Below are positions 1-5,450 of a stretch of 6,076 nucleotides of DNA, one piece after another. Origin of the DNA: Nitrospinae bacterium RIFCSPLOWO2_12_FULL_45_22 (GTDB lineage: Bacteria > 2-12-FULL-45-22); assembly GCA_001803565.1 (NCBI GenBank), contig MHDQ01000141.1, positions 1 to 6,076 on the forward strand. Direction: 5' to 3'. Below the pieces are notes generated by a model. The model worked only from the letters and a program-made list of their open reading frames with translations. It was not told where the DNA came from and searched no databases. A program made the translations under genes and the position numbers. Position 1 is the stretch's first letter. Each line of letters begins with the position of its first letter.

Positions 1-831
1 TGGATCATACACGCTTTCGCCAGGCTTGGGGTCAAGCATTTCAACCATAAGCTTAATAACCTCCCTGGCGGTATAAACCTCCCCTTCTTTGGCTTTCTGG
101 GGGGCAAAATATCTTAGTAGCCATTCGTAGGCATCGCCAAGGATATCTGGGGATACATGGTGCAGGGACCTGGCGCTGAAAAGCTCTACAAGCTGCCGGA
201 GGATTTCTGCATTCTCTCTATTGGTAGTGAACTGGACAAAGTCTACATTCTCGAAGACATCCCTGAGCTCCGGGTTTCTTTCTGCCAGGGTCTTCATGGC
301 CTTGGAGAAGTTTTCCGTGAGCCTTGCAGGGTCTTTTCTGATAGGTTCCCAGAGCAGGGCTTCAGAAATATCAAAATCGTGGTAGATGGAGTTTTTAGCC
401 TCTACTTTTGCCTCTTCTTCATTGAGGCCATCAGCGATGGCTTCATTGTATGCCGATTCAAACTCCATCTCCCATCGGTCACTGATCCGTTTATAAAAGA
501 GGAGGACAAGGATAAAGGCATAATCTACCCTGGTTCTGATGAGGTCTGCCGCGGCCTTCAGGAGGCCCTCAATGTCTCCCCTCGAAAGCGTCTCAGATAA
601 TATCTGCTCCTTGCTTATCAGGTTATAAATCCTCTTTCGTGCATCGGCCGGGTCGAGTTCTACTTTTAACATCCCGCCCCTTCTTAATTCCGAGAGGATA
701 ACATTAATCTGATCCTCACTATCCTTATTCTTCTCTTTCAGAACCATCGCCGCATCGTCAAAGCAGAAAGAATGGGCTTGGAAGGTATCCCATAAGATTT
801 CATAGCGTTTATTAAGCCAATCGATTAGCAT
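1..831 (-). CDS. hsdM: Type I restriction-modification DNA methyltransferase subunit (HsdM), N-terminal part, cut by window edge
   Basis: The reverse strand reads open from ATG at 831-829 to the window edge, giving 277 residues with no stop. In the family HsdM forms the adenine-N6 modification core with the specificity subunit HsdS. Residues about 86-240 match the helical HsdM N-terminal domain (VDYAFILVLLFYKRISDRW, residues 102-120). Residues 252-277 (VYTAREVIKLMVEMLDPKPG, then ESVYDP) are the usual lead-in to SAM motif I (DPxCGSGG), which falls just outside the window. The catalytic NPPY motif and any hsdS/hsdR genes would also lie outside. Residues 1-74 are an extra domain ending LSELRRGGMLKVELDPADAR-KRIYNL, which looks like a winged helix and is not part of the classical enterobacterial protein. 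An AGAGG ribosome site (845-841) sits 9 bases before the ATG. Family assignment is firm; the role of the extra domain is inferred. Confidence 0.93.
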   Translation of the reverse strand, partial: MLIDWLNKRYEILWDTFQAHSFCFDDAAMVLKEKNKDSEDQINVILSELRRGGMLKVELDPADARKRIYNLISKEQILSETLSRGDIEGLLKAAADLIRTRVDYAFILVLLFYKRISDRWEMEFESAYNEAIADGLNEEEAKVEAKNSIYHDFDISEALLWEPIRKDPARLTENFSKAMKTLAERNPELRDVFENVDFVQFTTNRENAEILRQLVELFSARSLHHVSPDILGDAYEWLLRYFAPQKAKEGEVYTAREVIKLMVEMLDPKPGESVYDP

Positions 832-863
832 AAGTATTATCCTCTACCTATATTATAAAAGTA

Positions 864-892
864 AATATAATATAACTTATTTAATAAGTCAA
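864..892 (-). promoter_or_regulatory. Sigma70-type promoter for hsdM
   Basis: Read on the minus strand, TTGACT (892-887) is followed after exactly 17 bases by TATATT (869-864). Each box matches the consensus at five of six positions. Transcription would begin near 857, leaving a leader of about 25 bases that contains the AGAGG ribosome site. Spacing, box quality and position before a clear gene start make this the best promoter in the window. Confidence 0.72.
875..889. promoter_or_regulatory. Perfect palindrome between the hsdM -35 and -10 boxes (operator candidate)
   Basis: ACTTATT-T-AATAAGT is a perfect 7-bp inverted repeat with one central base. It overlaps the last three bases of the -35 box and fills most of the spacer. 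A dimeric repressor bound here would block RNA polymerase, as controller proteins do in some restriction-modification loci. The HsdM protein has its own N-terminal winged-helix-like domain, so autoregulation is a possible but untested reading. The stretch is AT-rich, so chance symmetry is not excluded. Confidence 0.42.
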
Positions 893-927
893 GCAAAATA
901 TATATGACCCTTCAGCGAGGCTGTCAC

Positions 928-951
928 CCTGAGCCTTTTGTTGGGCTCAGG
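928..951. repeat. Hairpin, 8-bp perfect stem
   Basis: CCTGAGCC (928-935) and GGCTCAGG (944-951) form a perfect 8-bp stem with an 8-base loop TTTTGTTG. No U-tract follows on either strand, so it is not a good intrinsic terminator. The surrounding GTCACCCTGAGC text suggests a member of a dispersed intergenic repeat family. No second copy is in this window. Confidence 0.5.
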
Positions 952-1056
952 ATAAACTCCGCTAAGGGGCTCCAGGATTACATAGGGATACGGCCATCGG
1001 CTTGAACCTGCTGCTACACTCTGGTAACTGAGGGATCACCACTTCCCTTGTTTTGG

Positions 1057-1086
1057 CATTGACTTTCCTTGTCAATGTAAGATAAC
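1057..1086 (+). promoter_or_regulatory. Weak promoter candidate with overlapping hairpin, upstream of the permease
   Basis: TTGACT (1059-1064) is followed after 16 bases by GATAAC (1081-1086), a 4/6 match to the -10 consensus. A perfect inverted repeat, CATTGAC (1057-1063) and GTCAATG (1071-1077) with a 7-base loop, covers the -35 box and half the spacer, so it could be an operator. It lies about 45 bases before the leader ORF. The -10 box is poor, so the promoter call is tentative; the inverted repeat itself is certain. Confidence 0.3.
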
Positions 1087-1131
1087 TTTTATCCATTGCA
1101 GCTCTCCCTTTAATATATGAAAAAGGAGCTA

Positions 1132-1179
1132 ATGATTTTAACTTTCTTTAGATATTGGGAGTATGCGTTTAGGACATGA
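1132..1179 (+). CDS. Possible 15-codon leader peptide, translationally coupled to the permease
   Basis: ATG at 1132 follows AAAAGGAG (1121-1128) by three bases, a good Shine-Dalgarno sequence at slightly short spacing. The ORF encodes MILTFFRYWEYAFRT and stops with TGA at 1177-1179, which overlaps the permease ATG (1176-1178) as ATGA. The permease start has no ribosome site of its own at a sensible distance: GGGAG is 14 bases away and AGG only 2. Termination-reinitiation coupling is therefore plausible. It could instead be a relic of a lost upstream gene or a chance ORF. The peptide has no recognisable domain. Confidence 0.35.
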   Translation: MILTFFRYWEYAFRT

Positions 1180-1985
1180 CCAGGGGCAAGCGGATCAAGG
1201 CAGTTATAAGGATGGAATGGACAAAGATTCGGGGTAAGAAGTCCGCCTTTATCCTGCCTCTGATAACGATGGCATTCGTCCTGCTAGCTGGCTATGGCTT
1301 CAAATTAGGGGTCACAGAGAAATTTATGGGCATAGAATCCGGCTTTTATCTGGCTGCTACTACTACCAATACTGCCCTATATATTCTGACGATATTGACT
1401 GTTGTGCTGGTAGCGGTGGCCGTAGGTAACGAATTTGTTGCTGGTACTATCAGATATATCCTCTCCCGGCCTATCAGGCGGGAAGAATGGCTCCTGGGCC
1501 ACCTGGCAGCCATGGTACTGATGGTAGTTATCCTGTACCTTATTATTATCCTCAGCGGGATTATCATTGGGGCCATCACCTATGGCTATTCCCCTTTGAC
1601 TGAAAAGGAATTCGTTATCCATTCCCAAAAAGAGTTATTTAACAAGCTCATAATAGCCCTACTCTTGCCTATCTTACCTTTGATCACCCTGGTTATTGCT
1701 ATAGAACTGGTTACTTTGGTGAGCGAGAGTCCGGGGACAGCAATTGGTATCGGGCTGGGTGCTGGGTTTGCTTTATCTATCCTGAGCAACCAGACCAAGC
1801 TGGGCCAATTCTTTTGGGCTAATTATATCTTCTCACCCCTGGAGGAGATGGAGAAGATGAGCAAAGGGCTCCCTACAGACTGGGGGGCTATTATTTGGTG
1901 GTCAATAGGGGTCTCGCTTATTACGGGGCTTATATTATTGGTTTCTTCTATTTACATTATAAGGCGCAAAGAGATCCTGGCATGA
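1176..1985 (+). CDS. ABC-2 type transporter permease (orphan, no adjacent ATPase)
   Basis: This 269-residue integral membrane protein has about six predicted transmembrane segments: residues 24-42, 66-84, 107-133, 157-183, 186-203 and 239-262. The basic N-terminus (TRGKRIKAVIRMEWTKIRGKK) fits the cytoplasmic amphipathic lead-in of ABC-2 permeases. The loop after TM2, GNEFVAGTIRYILSRPIRRE (84-103), matches the family pattern E-x-x-x-G-T-x-x-x-x-L-x-x-P-x-x-R, which contacts the ATPase. Such permeases need a separate ATP-binding subunit to export drugs, lipids or polymers, but none is encoded here; it may be elsewhere in the genome. Substrate is unknown. A stop codon (1170-1172) lies in frame just upstream, so ATG 1176 is the earliest start; M13 (1212) is an alternative. 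Its TGA overlaps the start codon of the next gene by 4 bases. Confidence 0.85.
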   Translation: MTRGKRIKAVIRMEWTKIRGKKSAFILPLITMAFVLLAGYGFKLGVTEKFMGIESGFYLAATTTNTALYILTILTVVLVAVAVGNEFVAGTIRYILSRPIRREEWLLGHLAAMVLMVVILYLIIILSGIIIGAITYGYSPLTEKEFVIHSQKELFNKLIIALLLPILPLITLVIAIELVTLVSESPGTAIGIGLGAGFALSILSNQTKLGQFFWANYIFSPLEEMEKMSKGLPTDWGAIIWWSIGVSLITGLILLVSSIYIIRRKEILA

Positions 1986-2551
1986 GGCTGGTTGATACCG
2001 CGGGTAGTGGCAGGTCTCCTGACCTGCCACTAAAAAAACCAAAATATAAAGAAGGTTATCATTTTATAACAATAGTGACAAATAAACGCATTGAAGTATT
2101 TAAATGCAAAGATATAGCCATGATAGCAGTAAGAACAATTCTATTCTATGAGAAGAGAGGGGATTTTAGACTTATAGGATTTATTGTTATGCCAGATCAC
2201 ATCCACATGATTTGCGAACCAGCGGGTAGTGACAGGTCTCCTGACCTGTCAAGTATTGTACGAGATATAAAGAAATACATTGCCAAAGAAGCAATCGGCT
2301 ATCTTTCATCGGGAGATAGTAATATGCTTGTAAGTATTCAATTGCCAAAACCCAAGAAGAAGGGGCATACCCATCAGTTATGGCAAACAGATTTTTATGC
2401 GTTTAATATACTTACTGAAAGTAAACTGAAGGAAAAACTGAGATATATGTATGAGAACCCGGTAAGGAAAGGCTTGTGTAATGATATATTTGATTATGAA
2501 TTTTCTGACATTAGGCGGTATTTCGGGGCAGTAGACCGGAAACTACCCTGA
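1982..2551 (+). CDS. REP-associated tyrosine transposase (RAYT, Y1/HUH transposase IS200-like superfamily)
   Basis: This 189-residue protein belongs to the single-strand DNA endonucleases that cut at hairpins and are thought to spread REP elements. Residues 26-34 (YHFITIVTN) form the first beta strand. MPDHIHMI (70-77) holds the HUH metal-binding pair H73 and H75. QLWQTDFYAFNIL (132-144) and YMYENPVRKGL (155-165) are the conserved C-terminal blocks; Y155 is the likely nucleophile by position. I chose ATG 1982 because the reading frame upstream lies inside the permease and no other ATG precedes the conserved strand. Two GTAG-hairpin repeats lie inside the gene and are translated in the same frame as AGSGRSPDL (residues 7-15) and AGSDRSPDL (81-89). 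The second falls between the HUH strand and the following helix, a loop that may tolerate insertion. GC content (about 22-38% in sampled lines) is well below that of the neighbours, suggesting acquisition. The catalytic residues look intact. Confidence 0.88.
   Translation: MRLVDTAGSGRSPDLPLKKPKYKEGYHFITIVTNKRIEVFKCKDIAMIAVRTILFYEKRGDFRLIGFIVMPDHIHMICEPAGSDRSPDLSSIVRDIKKYIAKEAIGYLSSGDSNMLVSIQLPKPKKKGHTHQLWQTDFYAFNILTESKLKEKLRYMYENPVRKGLCNDIFDYEFSDIRRYFGAVDRKLP
2004..2032 (+). repeat. REP-like element A: GTAG foot plus 12-bp perfect hairpin, inside the RAYT start
   Basis: GTAG (2004-2007) begins a perfect inverted repeat: arm TAGTGGCAGGTC (2005-2016), loop TCCT, arm GACCTGCCACTA (2021-2032). 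REP elements acted on by RAYTs typically have a GTAG-type tetranucleotide at the 5' foot of a hairpin, and this fits. It lies 19 bases after the permease stop and covers RAYT codons 8-17, so the mRNA hairpin might protect the permease transcript's 3' end or damp RAYT translation. That role is inferred. Confidence 0.75.
2226..2251 (+). repeat. REP-like element B: GTAG foot plus 9-bp hairpin, in the middle of the RAYT gene
   Basis: GTAG (2226-2229) precedes TGACAGGTC (2230-2238), loop TCCT, and GACCTGTCA (2243-2251). Compared with element A, one stem base pair has changed on both sides (GC to AT), so pairing is conserved. The flank AACCAGCGGG before GTAG also resembles that of element C. It sits exactly 222 bp, or 74 codons, from element A, in the same reading frame. 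Confidence 0.75.
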
Positions 2552-2572
2552 CAGAATAGGAACTTCCTTTTT

Positions 2573-2598
2573 TGCTGGGTCAGGAGACCCAGCACTAC
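2573..2598 (-). repeat. REP-like element C, inverted, just downstream of the RAYT gene
   Basis: On the minus strand GTAG (2598-2595) precedes TGCTGGGTC (2594-2586), loop TCCT (2585-2582), and GACCCAGCA (2581-2573). The stem sequence differs from A and B at several positions, yet all nine pairs are kept. The loop is identical in all three. It begins 22 bases after the RAYT stop and points opposite to A and B, so A and C bracket the gene as inverted ends. The mRNA hairpin would also lie between RAYT and the next gene. Confidence 0.75.
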
Positions 2599-2623
2599 CC
2601 CGCTGGTTGCTAGATAATGAGCC

Positions 2624-4156
2624 ATGAATAGATTCATTTATCTGATTATCTGGGGTATTCTGGGTACTATGTTGATATTGGTGCCAACCTCTGCCTGGGC
2701 ACTAAATTTCCTGCCCCTAGATTTATCGGTCGAAGGCCGGATAAAGGACCTGCGGGTAGAAGACCTTAATTATGATGGGCTTAAGGACCTGCTGGTGATT
2801 TATATCCAAGGATTACCGCCTAAAGAGAGCCGGTGGTTATCAATCTTTTGGCAAAAATCAGATAAATCCTTTAATTCAACCCCAGATCAGAGTTGGGAAA
2901 TAGCTCAGGAGGCAACTGTGTTGGATACTGGAGAAATATCAACCCAGTTCCCTGGCCGAGAGCTGGTCTTTCTTACCAATCAAGGGGTCAGCTTTTGTCG
3001 CCTCAGGGACAATCAGTATAACCCAGAGCTCATCCCTTTGCTTTCCCACTCAGTTTTTACCGCCTTTCCGGAAAAGAATAATTTACCTGTTACTAACTTC
3101 GTGCAGGACTGGAACCAGGATGGCCAGGAAGATATAGCTATCATGGATTTTGGCCGACTGGTAATCTTTTTGGGTGATGGTAAGGGCAATTTCCCTGAGC
3201 GCGATGAGCTAAAAATAGAGATCAAACCCTTTTATCTAGGCTATGACCCACTGGACAAGAGTAATGACCCTACCAAGATAGCCCTGTTCACCTCTACCTA
3301 TTTCTTCCCGGAATTGAACCTTAGGGATTATAATGGTGATGGTCATAAAGATTTAATGGCTATCCGTAACGATGTCCTTTATTGGTATGCGCATGATAAG
3401 GATGGTAAATTTGAGTCTTCCTTTACTAAAAAGGATTTCGATATTCAAACCGATGAAGAGAAACGGGAAGAACTGGTAAATATCAAGATGATGGTAGAGG
3501 ACCTGAATGGCGATGGTCTGGCTGATGTATTGATCAACAAGCAAAAAACCCGGGGCCTTACCAGCTTATACAGCCTGGTAAGCATCTTTTATCACCGAAA
3601 AAATACTGGTATATCTTCGGTCCCCCAACAGATTATCACTACCGAAGGGACGGCCTCAGTAGCTATGGTGATCCGGGACTTGAACCGGGATGGCCGGCAA
3701 GACCTTATCCTGCCATCCTTTGAATTTGGCTTAGGGGCTGTTATTAGATATTTCTTTACTAAAAAAATTAGGGTAAGCTTCCTGGTCTACTTGATGAGGG
3801 AGGATGGCCGTTATCCAGATAAGCCCGATCTAGAAAAAGAGATCAGGTTCAAGATTGATCTTTCGGGCCAATCTAACCTGGCAGTAATAGACCCCGATGG
3901 TGACTATAATGGTGATGGGGTAAATGACCTGGTCTTTGGCACCAGTGATGACGAGCTTTCTATCTTTCCCGGGGTTAAAGACCCCCTTAAGAGCAACAGG
4001 ATATATGAAGATGATCCACTTTTACGGCTCCAAATCAATACCCTGGGGTATCTTATTGCTTCTGACCTGGGCAATAAAGGGAGGAGTGATATCATCCTCT
4101 ATTATCCTCGAGAGCCAAAGCTATGGAGCAAGATCAAGCTCCTATTGAATAGATGA
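2624..4156 (+). CDS. Secreted VCBS/FG-GAP repeat protein, probable beta-propeller
   Basis: This 510-residue protein begins with a Sec signal peptide: N-terminal MNR, a hydrophobic core (residues 4-22) and an A-x-A site with likely cleavage after A26 (TSAWA). The mature part carries calcium-binding-type D-x-N-x-D-G repeats at residues 47-52 (DLNYDG), 162-167 (DWNQDG), 235-240 (DYNGDG), 293-298 (DLNGDG), 352-357 (DLNRDG) and 427-432 (DYNGDG). Each is followed by a D-hydrophobic strand. A degenerate seventh occurs at 481-489 (DLGNKGRSD). LGDGKGNF (183-190) is also typical of VCBS repeats. Six or seven such repeats fit a beta-propeller exposed in the periplasm or outside the cell, as in integrin-like FG-GAP domains. 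No enzyme motif, anchor or sorting signal is visible after the signal peptide. Ligand and role are unknown. The ribosome site is weak. It follows REP element C by 25 bases, so its link to upstream genes is uncertain. Confidence 0.85.
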   Translation: MNRFIYLIIWGILGTMLILVPTSAWALNFLPLDLSVEGRIKDLRVEDLNYDGLKDLLVIYIQGLPPKESRWLSIFWQKSDKSFNSTPDQSWEIAQEATVLDTGEISTQFPGRELVFLTNQGVSFCRLRDNQYNPELIPLLSHSVFTAFPEKNNLPVTNFVQDWNQDGQEDIAIMDFGRLVIFLGDGKGNFPERDELKIEIKPFYLGYDPLDKSNDPTKIALFTSTYFFPELNLRDYNGDGHKDLMAIRNDVLYWYAHDKDGKFESSFTKKDFDIQTDEEKREELVNIKMMVEDLNGDGLADVLINKQKTRGLTSLYSLVSIFYHRKNTGISSVPQQIITTEGTASVAMVIRDLNRDGRQDLILPSFEFGLGAVIRYFFTKKIRVSFLVYLMREDGRYPDKPDLEKEIRFKIDLSGQSNLAVIDPDGDYNGDGVNDLVFGTSDDELSIFPGVKDPLKSNRIYEDDPLLRLQINTLGYLIASDLGNKGRSDIILYYPREPKLWSKIKLLLNR

Positions 4157-4178
4157 CCAACAAAGGTTCTCTGATAGG

Positions 4179-4195
4179 CCGGGCATCTTGCCCGG
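4179..4195 (+). terminator. GC-rich hairpin after the VCBS gene (weak terminator candidate)
   Basis: CCGGGCA (4179-4185), loop TCT, TGCCCGG (4189-4195) make a strong 7-bp stem 22 bases after the stop codon. It is followed by GATAAAAATC rather than a U-tract, so intrinsic termination would be poor; transcript-end protection or membership of a dispersed repeat are alternatives. No GTAG stands at its foot, so it is not of the same class as elements A-C. Confidence 0.35.
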
Positions 4196-4233
4196 GATAA
4201 AAATCAAGATCCTATTAACCTGATTATATATAG

Positions 4234-5262
4234 ATGCTCAATCTGAATAACTCTGATAGTATTGCTGTCATTGGCGCTGGTAGCTGGGGTACCGCCTTAG
4301 CTAACCTGTTAGCCTTGAAGGGATACCAGGTAAAGCTATGGGTATATGAACCGGAGCTCGGGGAAATCCTTACGGGCAAGCGGGAAAATACTTATTACCT
4401 ACCGGGGATAACGCTGGATGGGCGGATTGATCCCTGTTTAGACATAGTTGAGGTTGCCCAGGGGCAAAATATCCTGGTCTCTGCCCTGCCTTCCCAGGTA
4501 GTACGGCCTGTTATAGCCCGGTTGATTCGTTATTTGTCTCCCAAACCCTTGATCATCACTGCCTCTAAAGGGATAGAAAAGGGTAGTCTGCTAACCTGCT
4601 CGCAGGTAATACGAGAAGTCCTCCCTACGCAGATAAAACCTGGCATAGTCGCATTATCCGGCCCTAGCTTCGCTATGGAAGTAGCCCATGGCTTACCTAC
4701 CGTAGTAGTCGCTGCCTCGGCTGACTCAGAGGCTGCTGCCTTAGTCCAAAAGATATTTTCTGCCCCCCACTTCCGGGTCTATACTAACCCGGATATAATC
4801 GGTGTGGAGCTAGGTGGGGCATTAAAAAATGTCATTGCGATAGCGGCGGGTGTATCCGATGGTCTGCGGTTGGGAGATAATGCCCGGGCTGCCCTGATTA
4901 CCCGGGGGTTGGCTGAGATTAGCCGGCTAGGGACAGCTATGGGTGCCTCTCCGCTAACCTTCCTCGGACTGGCCGGGTTAGGAGACTTAGTATTGACCTG
5001 TGCGGGGCCGCTTAGTCGCAATAGGACTGTGGGCTTGAGACTAAGTCAGGGCCTGAAATTAAACCAGATACTGAGTGAGATGAGGATGGTAGCCGAGGGA
5101 GTAGAGACCGTGCAGGCAGCCATAGCCCTGGGCATGAAGCATCAGGTAGAATTGCCTATCTGCGAGGCAGTCTATTCTCTCCTCTATCAGGATAAAGACC
5201 CACGCCAGGGTGTAATAGAACTGATGACCCGGAGCCTCAAAGAAGAATTCCCCTTTAAGTAA
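4234..5262 (+). CDS. gpsA: NAD(P)-dependent glycerol-3-phosphate dehydrogenase GpsA
   Basis: This cytoplasmic enzyme reduces dihydroxyacetone phosphate to sn-glycerol 3-phosphate, the backbone for bacterial phospholipids. The 342-residue length is normal for the family (about 330-340). The Rossmann motif is IAVIGAGSWGTALA (residues 10-23, GxGxxG at 14-19). SALPSQ (83-88), ASKGIEKG (110-117) and LSGPSFAMEVAHGLPT (141-156) follow in family order. The catalytic region is GVELGGALKNVIAIAAGVSD (190-209) with the lysine at K198. NARAALITRGLAEISRLG (216-233), GLAGLGDLVLTC (245-256) and SRNRTVG (261-267) complete the substrate domain, and all key residues appear present. A TAG codon directly precedes ATG 4234, so the start cannot be farther upstream in this frame. 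No clear Shine-Dalgarno is visible. It lies 77 bases after the VCBS gene, on the same strand, with a hairpin between them. Confidence 0.97.
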   Translation: MLNLNNSDSIAVIGAGSWGTALANLLALKGYQVKLWVYEPELGEILTGKRENTYYLPGITLDGRIDPCLDIVEVAQGQNILVSALPSQVVRPVIARLIRYLSPKPLIITASKGIEKGSLLTCSQVIREVLPTQIKPGIVALSGPSFAMEVAHGLPTVVVAASADSEAAALVQKIFSAPHFRVYTNPDIIGVELGGALKNVIAIAAGVSDGLRLGDNARAALITRGLAEISRLGTAMGASPLTFLGLAGLGDLVLTCAGPLSRNRTVGLRLSQGLKLNQILSEMRMVAEGVETVQAAIALGMKHQVELPICEAVYSLLYQDKDPRQGVIELMTRSLKEEFPFK

Positions 5263-5330
5263 TCGTTATGGAGGAACAACCCTTACCCAGATGATGTTTC
5301 CTTAGCAGTTCAGCCCCTATCGAACATGAA

Positions 5331-5406
5331 TGTCATTCCGACCGAAGGGAGGAATCTTTATTTAGCTCCGGTCTCGGAAAGATTTCTCGCTGCGCTCGAA
5401 ATTACA
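5331..5406. repeat. Imperfect long inverted repeat, dispersed-repeat type
   Basis: The left arm (5331-5359) begins TGTCATTCCGACCGAAGGGA and the right arm (5378-5406) ends GCTGCGCTCGAAATTACA. Aligned as reverse complements they match at 22 of 29 positions around an 18-base centre. The wording (GTCATTCCGA..GAGGAATCT / AGATTTCTCGCTGCGCTCGAA) is of a kind that recurs between genes in many environmental bacteria, so this is probably a degraded dispersed element. No coding content. Confidence 0.65.
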
Positions 5407-5450
5407 AGGGTGTGGCTATTCTTTGTCATGCGGCCTATGTAATATAATTT

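Larger units (their letters stand above)
832..1131. other. Divergent intergenic region between hsdM and the permease
   Basis: This 300-bp stretch separates two outward-facing transcription units. It holds the hsdM promoter, an 8-bp-stem hairpin (928-951), a 7-bp-stem hairpin (1057-1077) overlapping a rightward promoter candidate, and the AAAAGGAG ribosome site (1121-1128) of the short leader ORF. I see no convincing protein-coding sequence between 900 and 1131. The segment 917-975 resembles the kind of GTCACCCTGAGC-type dispersed intergenic sequence seen in many environmental genomes. Confidence 0.6.
2000..2606 (+). mobile_element. Putative REP-RAYT unit bounded by inverted REP-like elements
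   Basis: The low-GC RAYT gene lies between element A on the left and inverted element C on the right, with shared outer text (CCGCGGGTAG on the left, CCAGCGGGGTAG on the minus strand at the right). This resembles the RAYT-with-flanking-REPs layout known from enterobacteria and pseudomonads. Boundaries are approximate: the RAYT start codon lies just outside element A, and no target-site duplication is visible, nor is one expected of HUH enzymes. Whether the unit moves as one piece is unknown. Confidence 0.45.

Noticed and set aside
157-600. Plus-strand open frame of 147 codons
   Set aside because: It lies entirely antisense to hsdM, whose reverse-strand reading gives clear family motifs. The plus-strand product has no recognisable features.
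928-951. Intrinsic terminator at the 8-bp hairpin
   Set aside because: No U-tract follows on either strand, and it lies upstream of genes on both sides rather than after one.
1895-1981. Longer N-terminus for the RAYT, starting at 1895
   Set aside because: The extra 29 codons overlap the conserved C-terminal membrane segment of the permease in another frame and have no RAYT-like sequence. ATG 1982 is a better start.
2531-2547. Extra REP element at GTAG...CTAC near the RAYT stop codon
   Set aside because: Only the four-base ends pair; there is no stem behind the foot and no TCCT or TT loop, so it is probably chance.
2004-2598. CRISPR array made of the three similar hairpins
   Set aside because: The copies are unevenly spaced, in mixed orientation, overlap a transposase coding sequence and have variable stems. 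They fit REP elements instead.
5268-5294. Eight-codon ORF just after gpsA (ATG 5268)
   Set aside because: Too short, with no ribosome site before it and no following gene that it could regulate.
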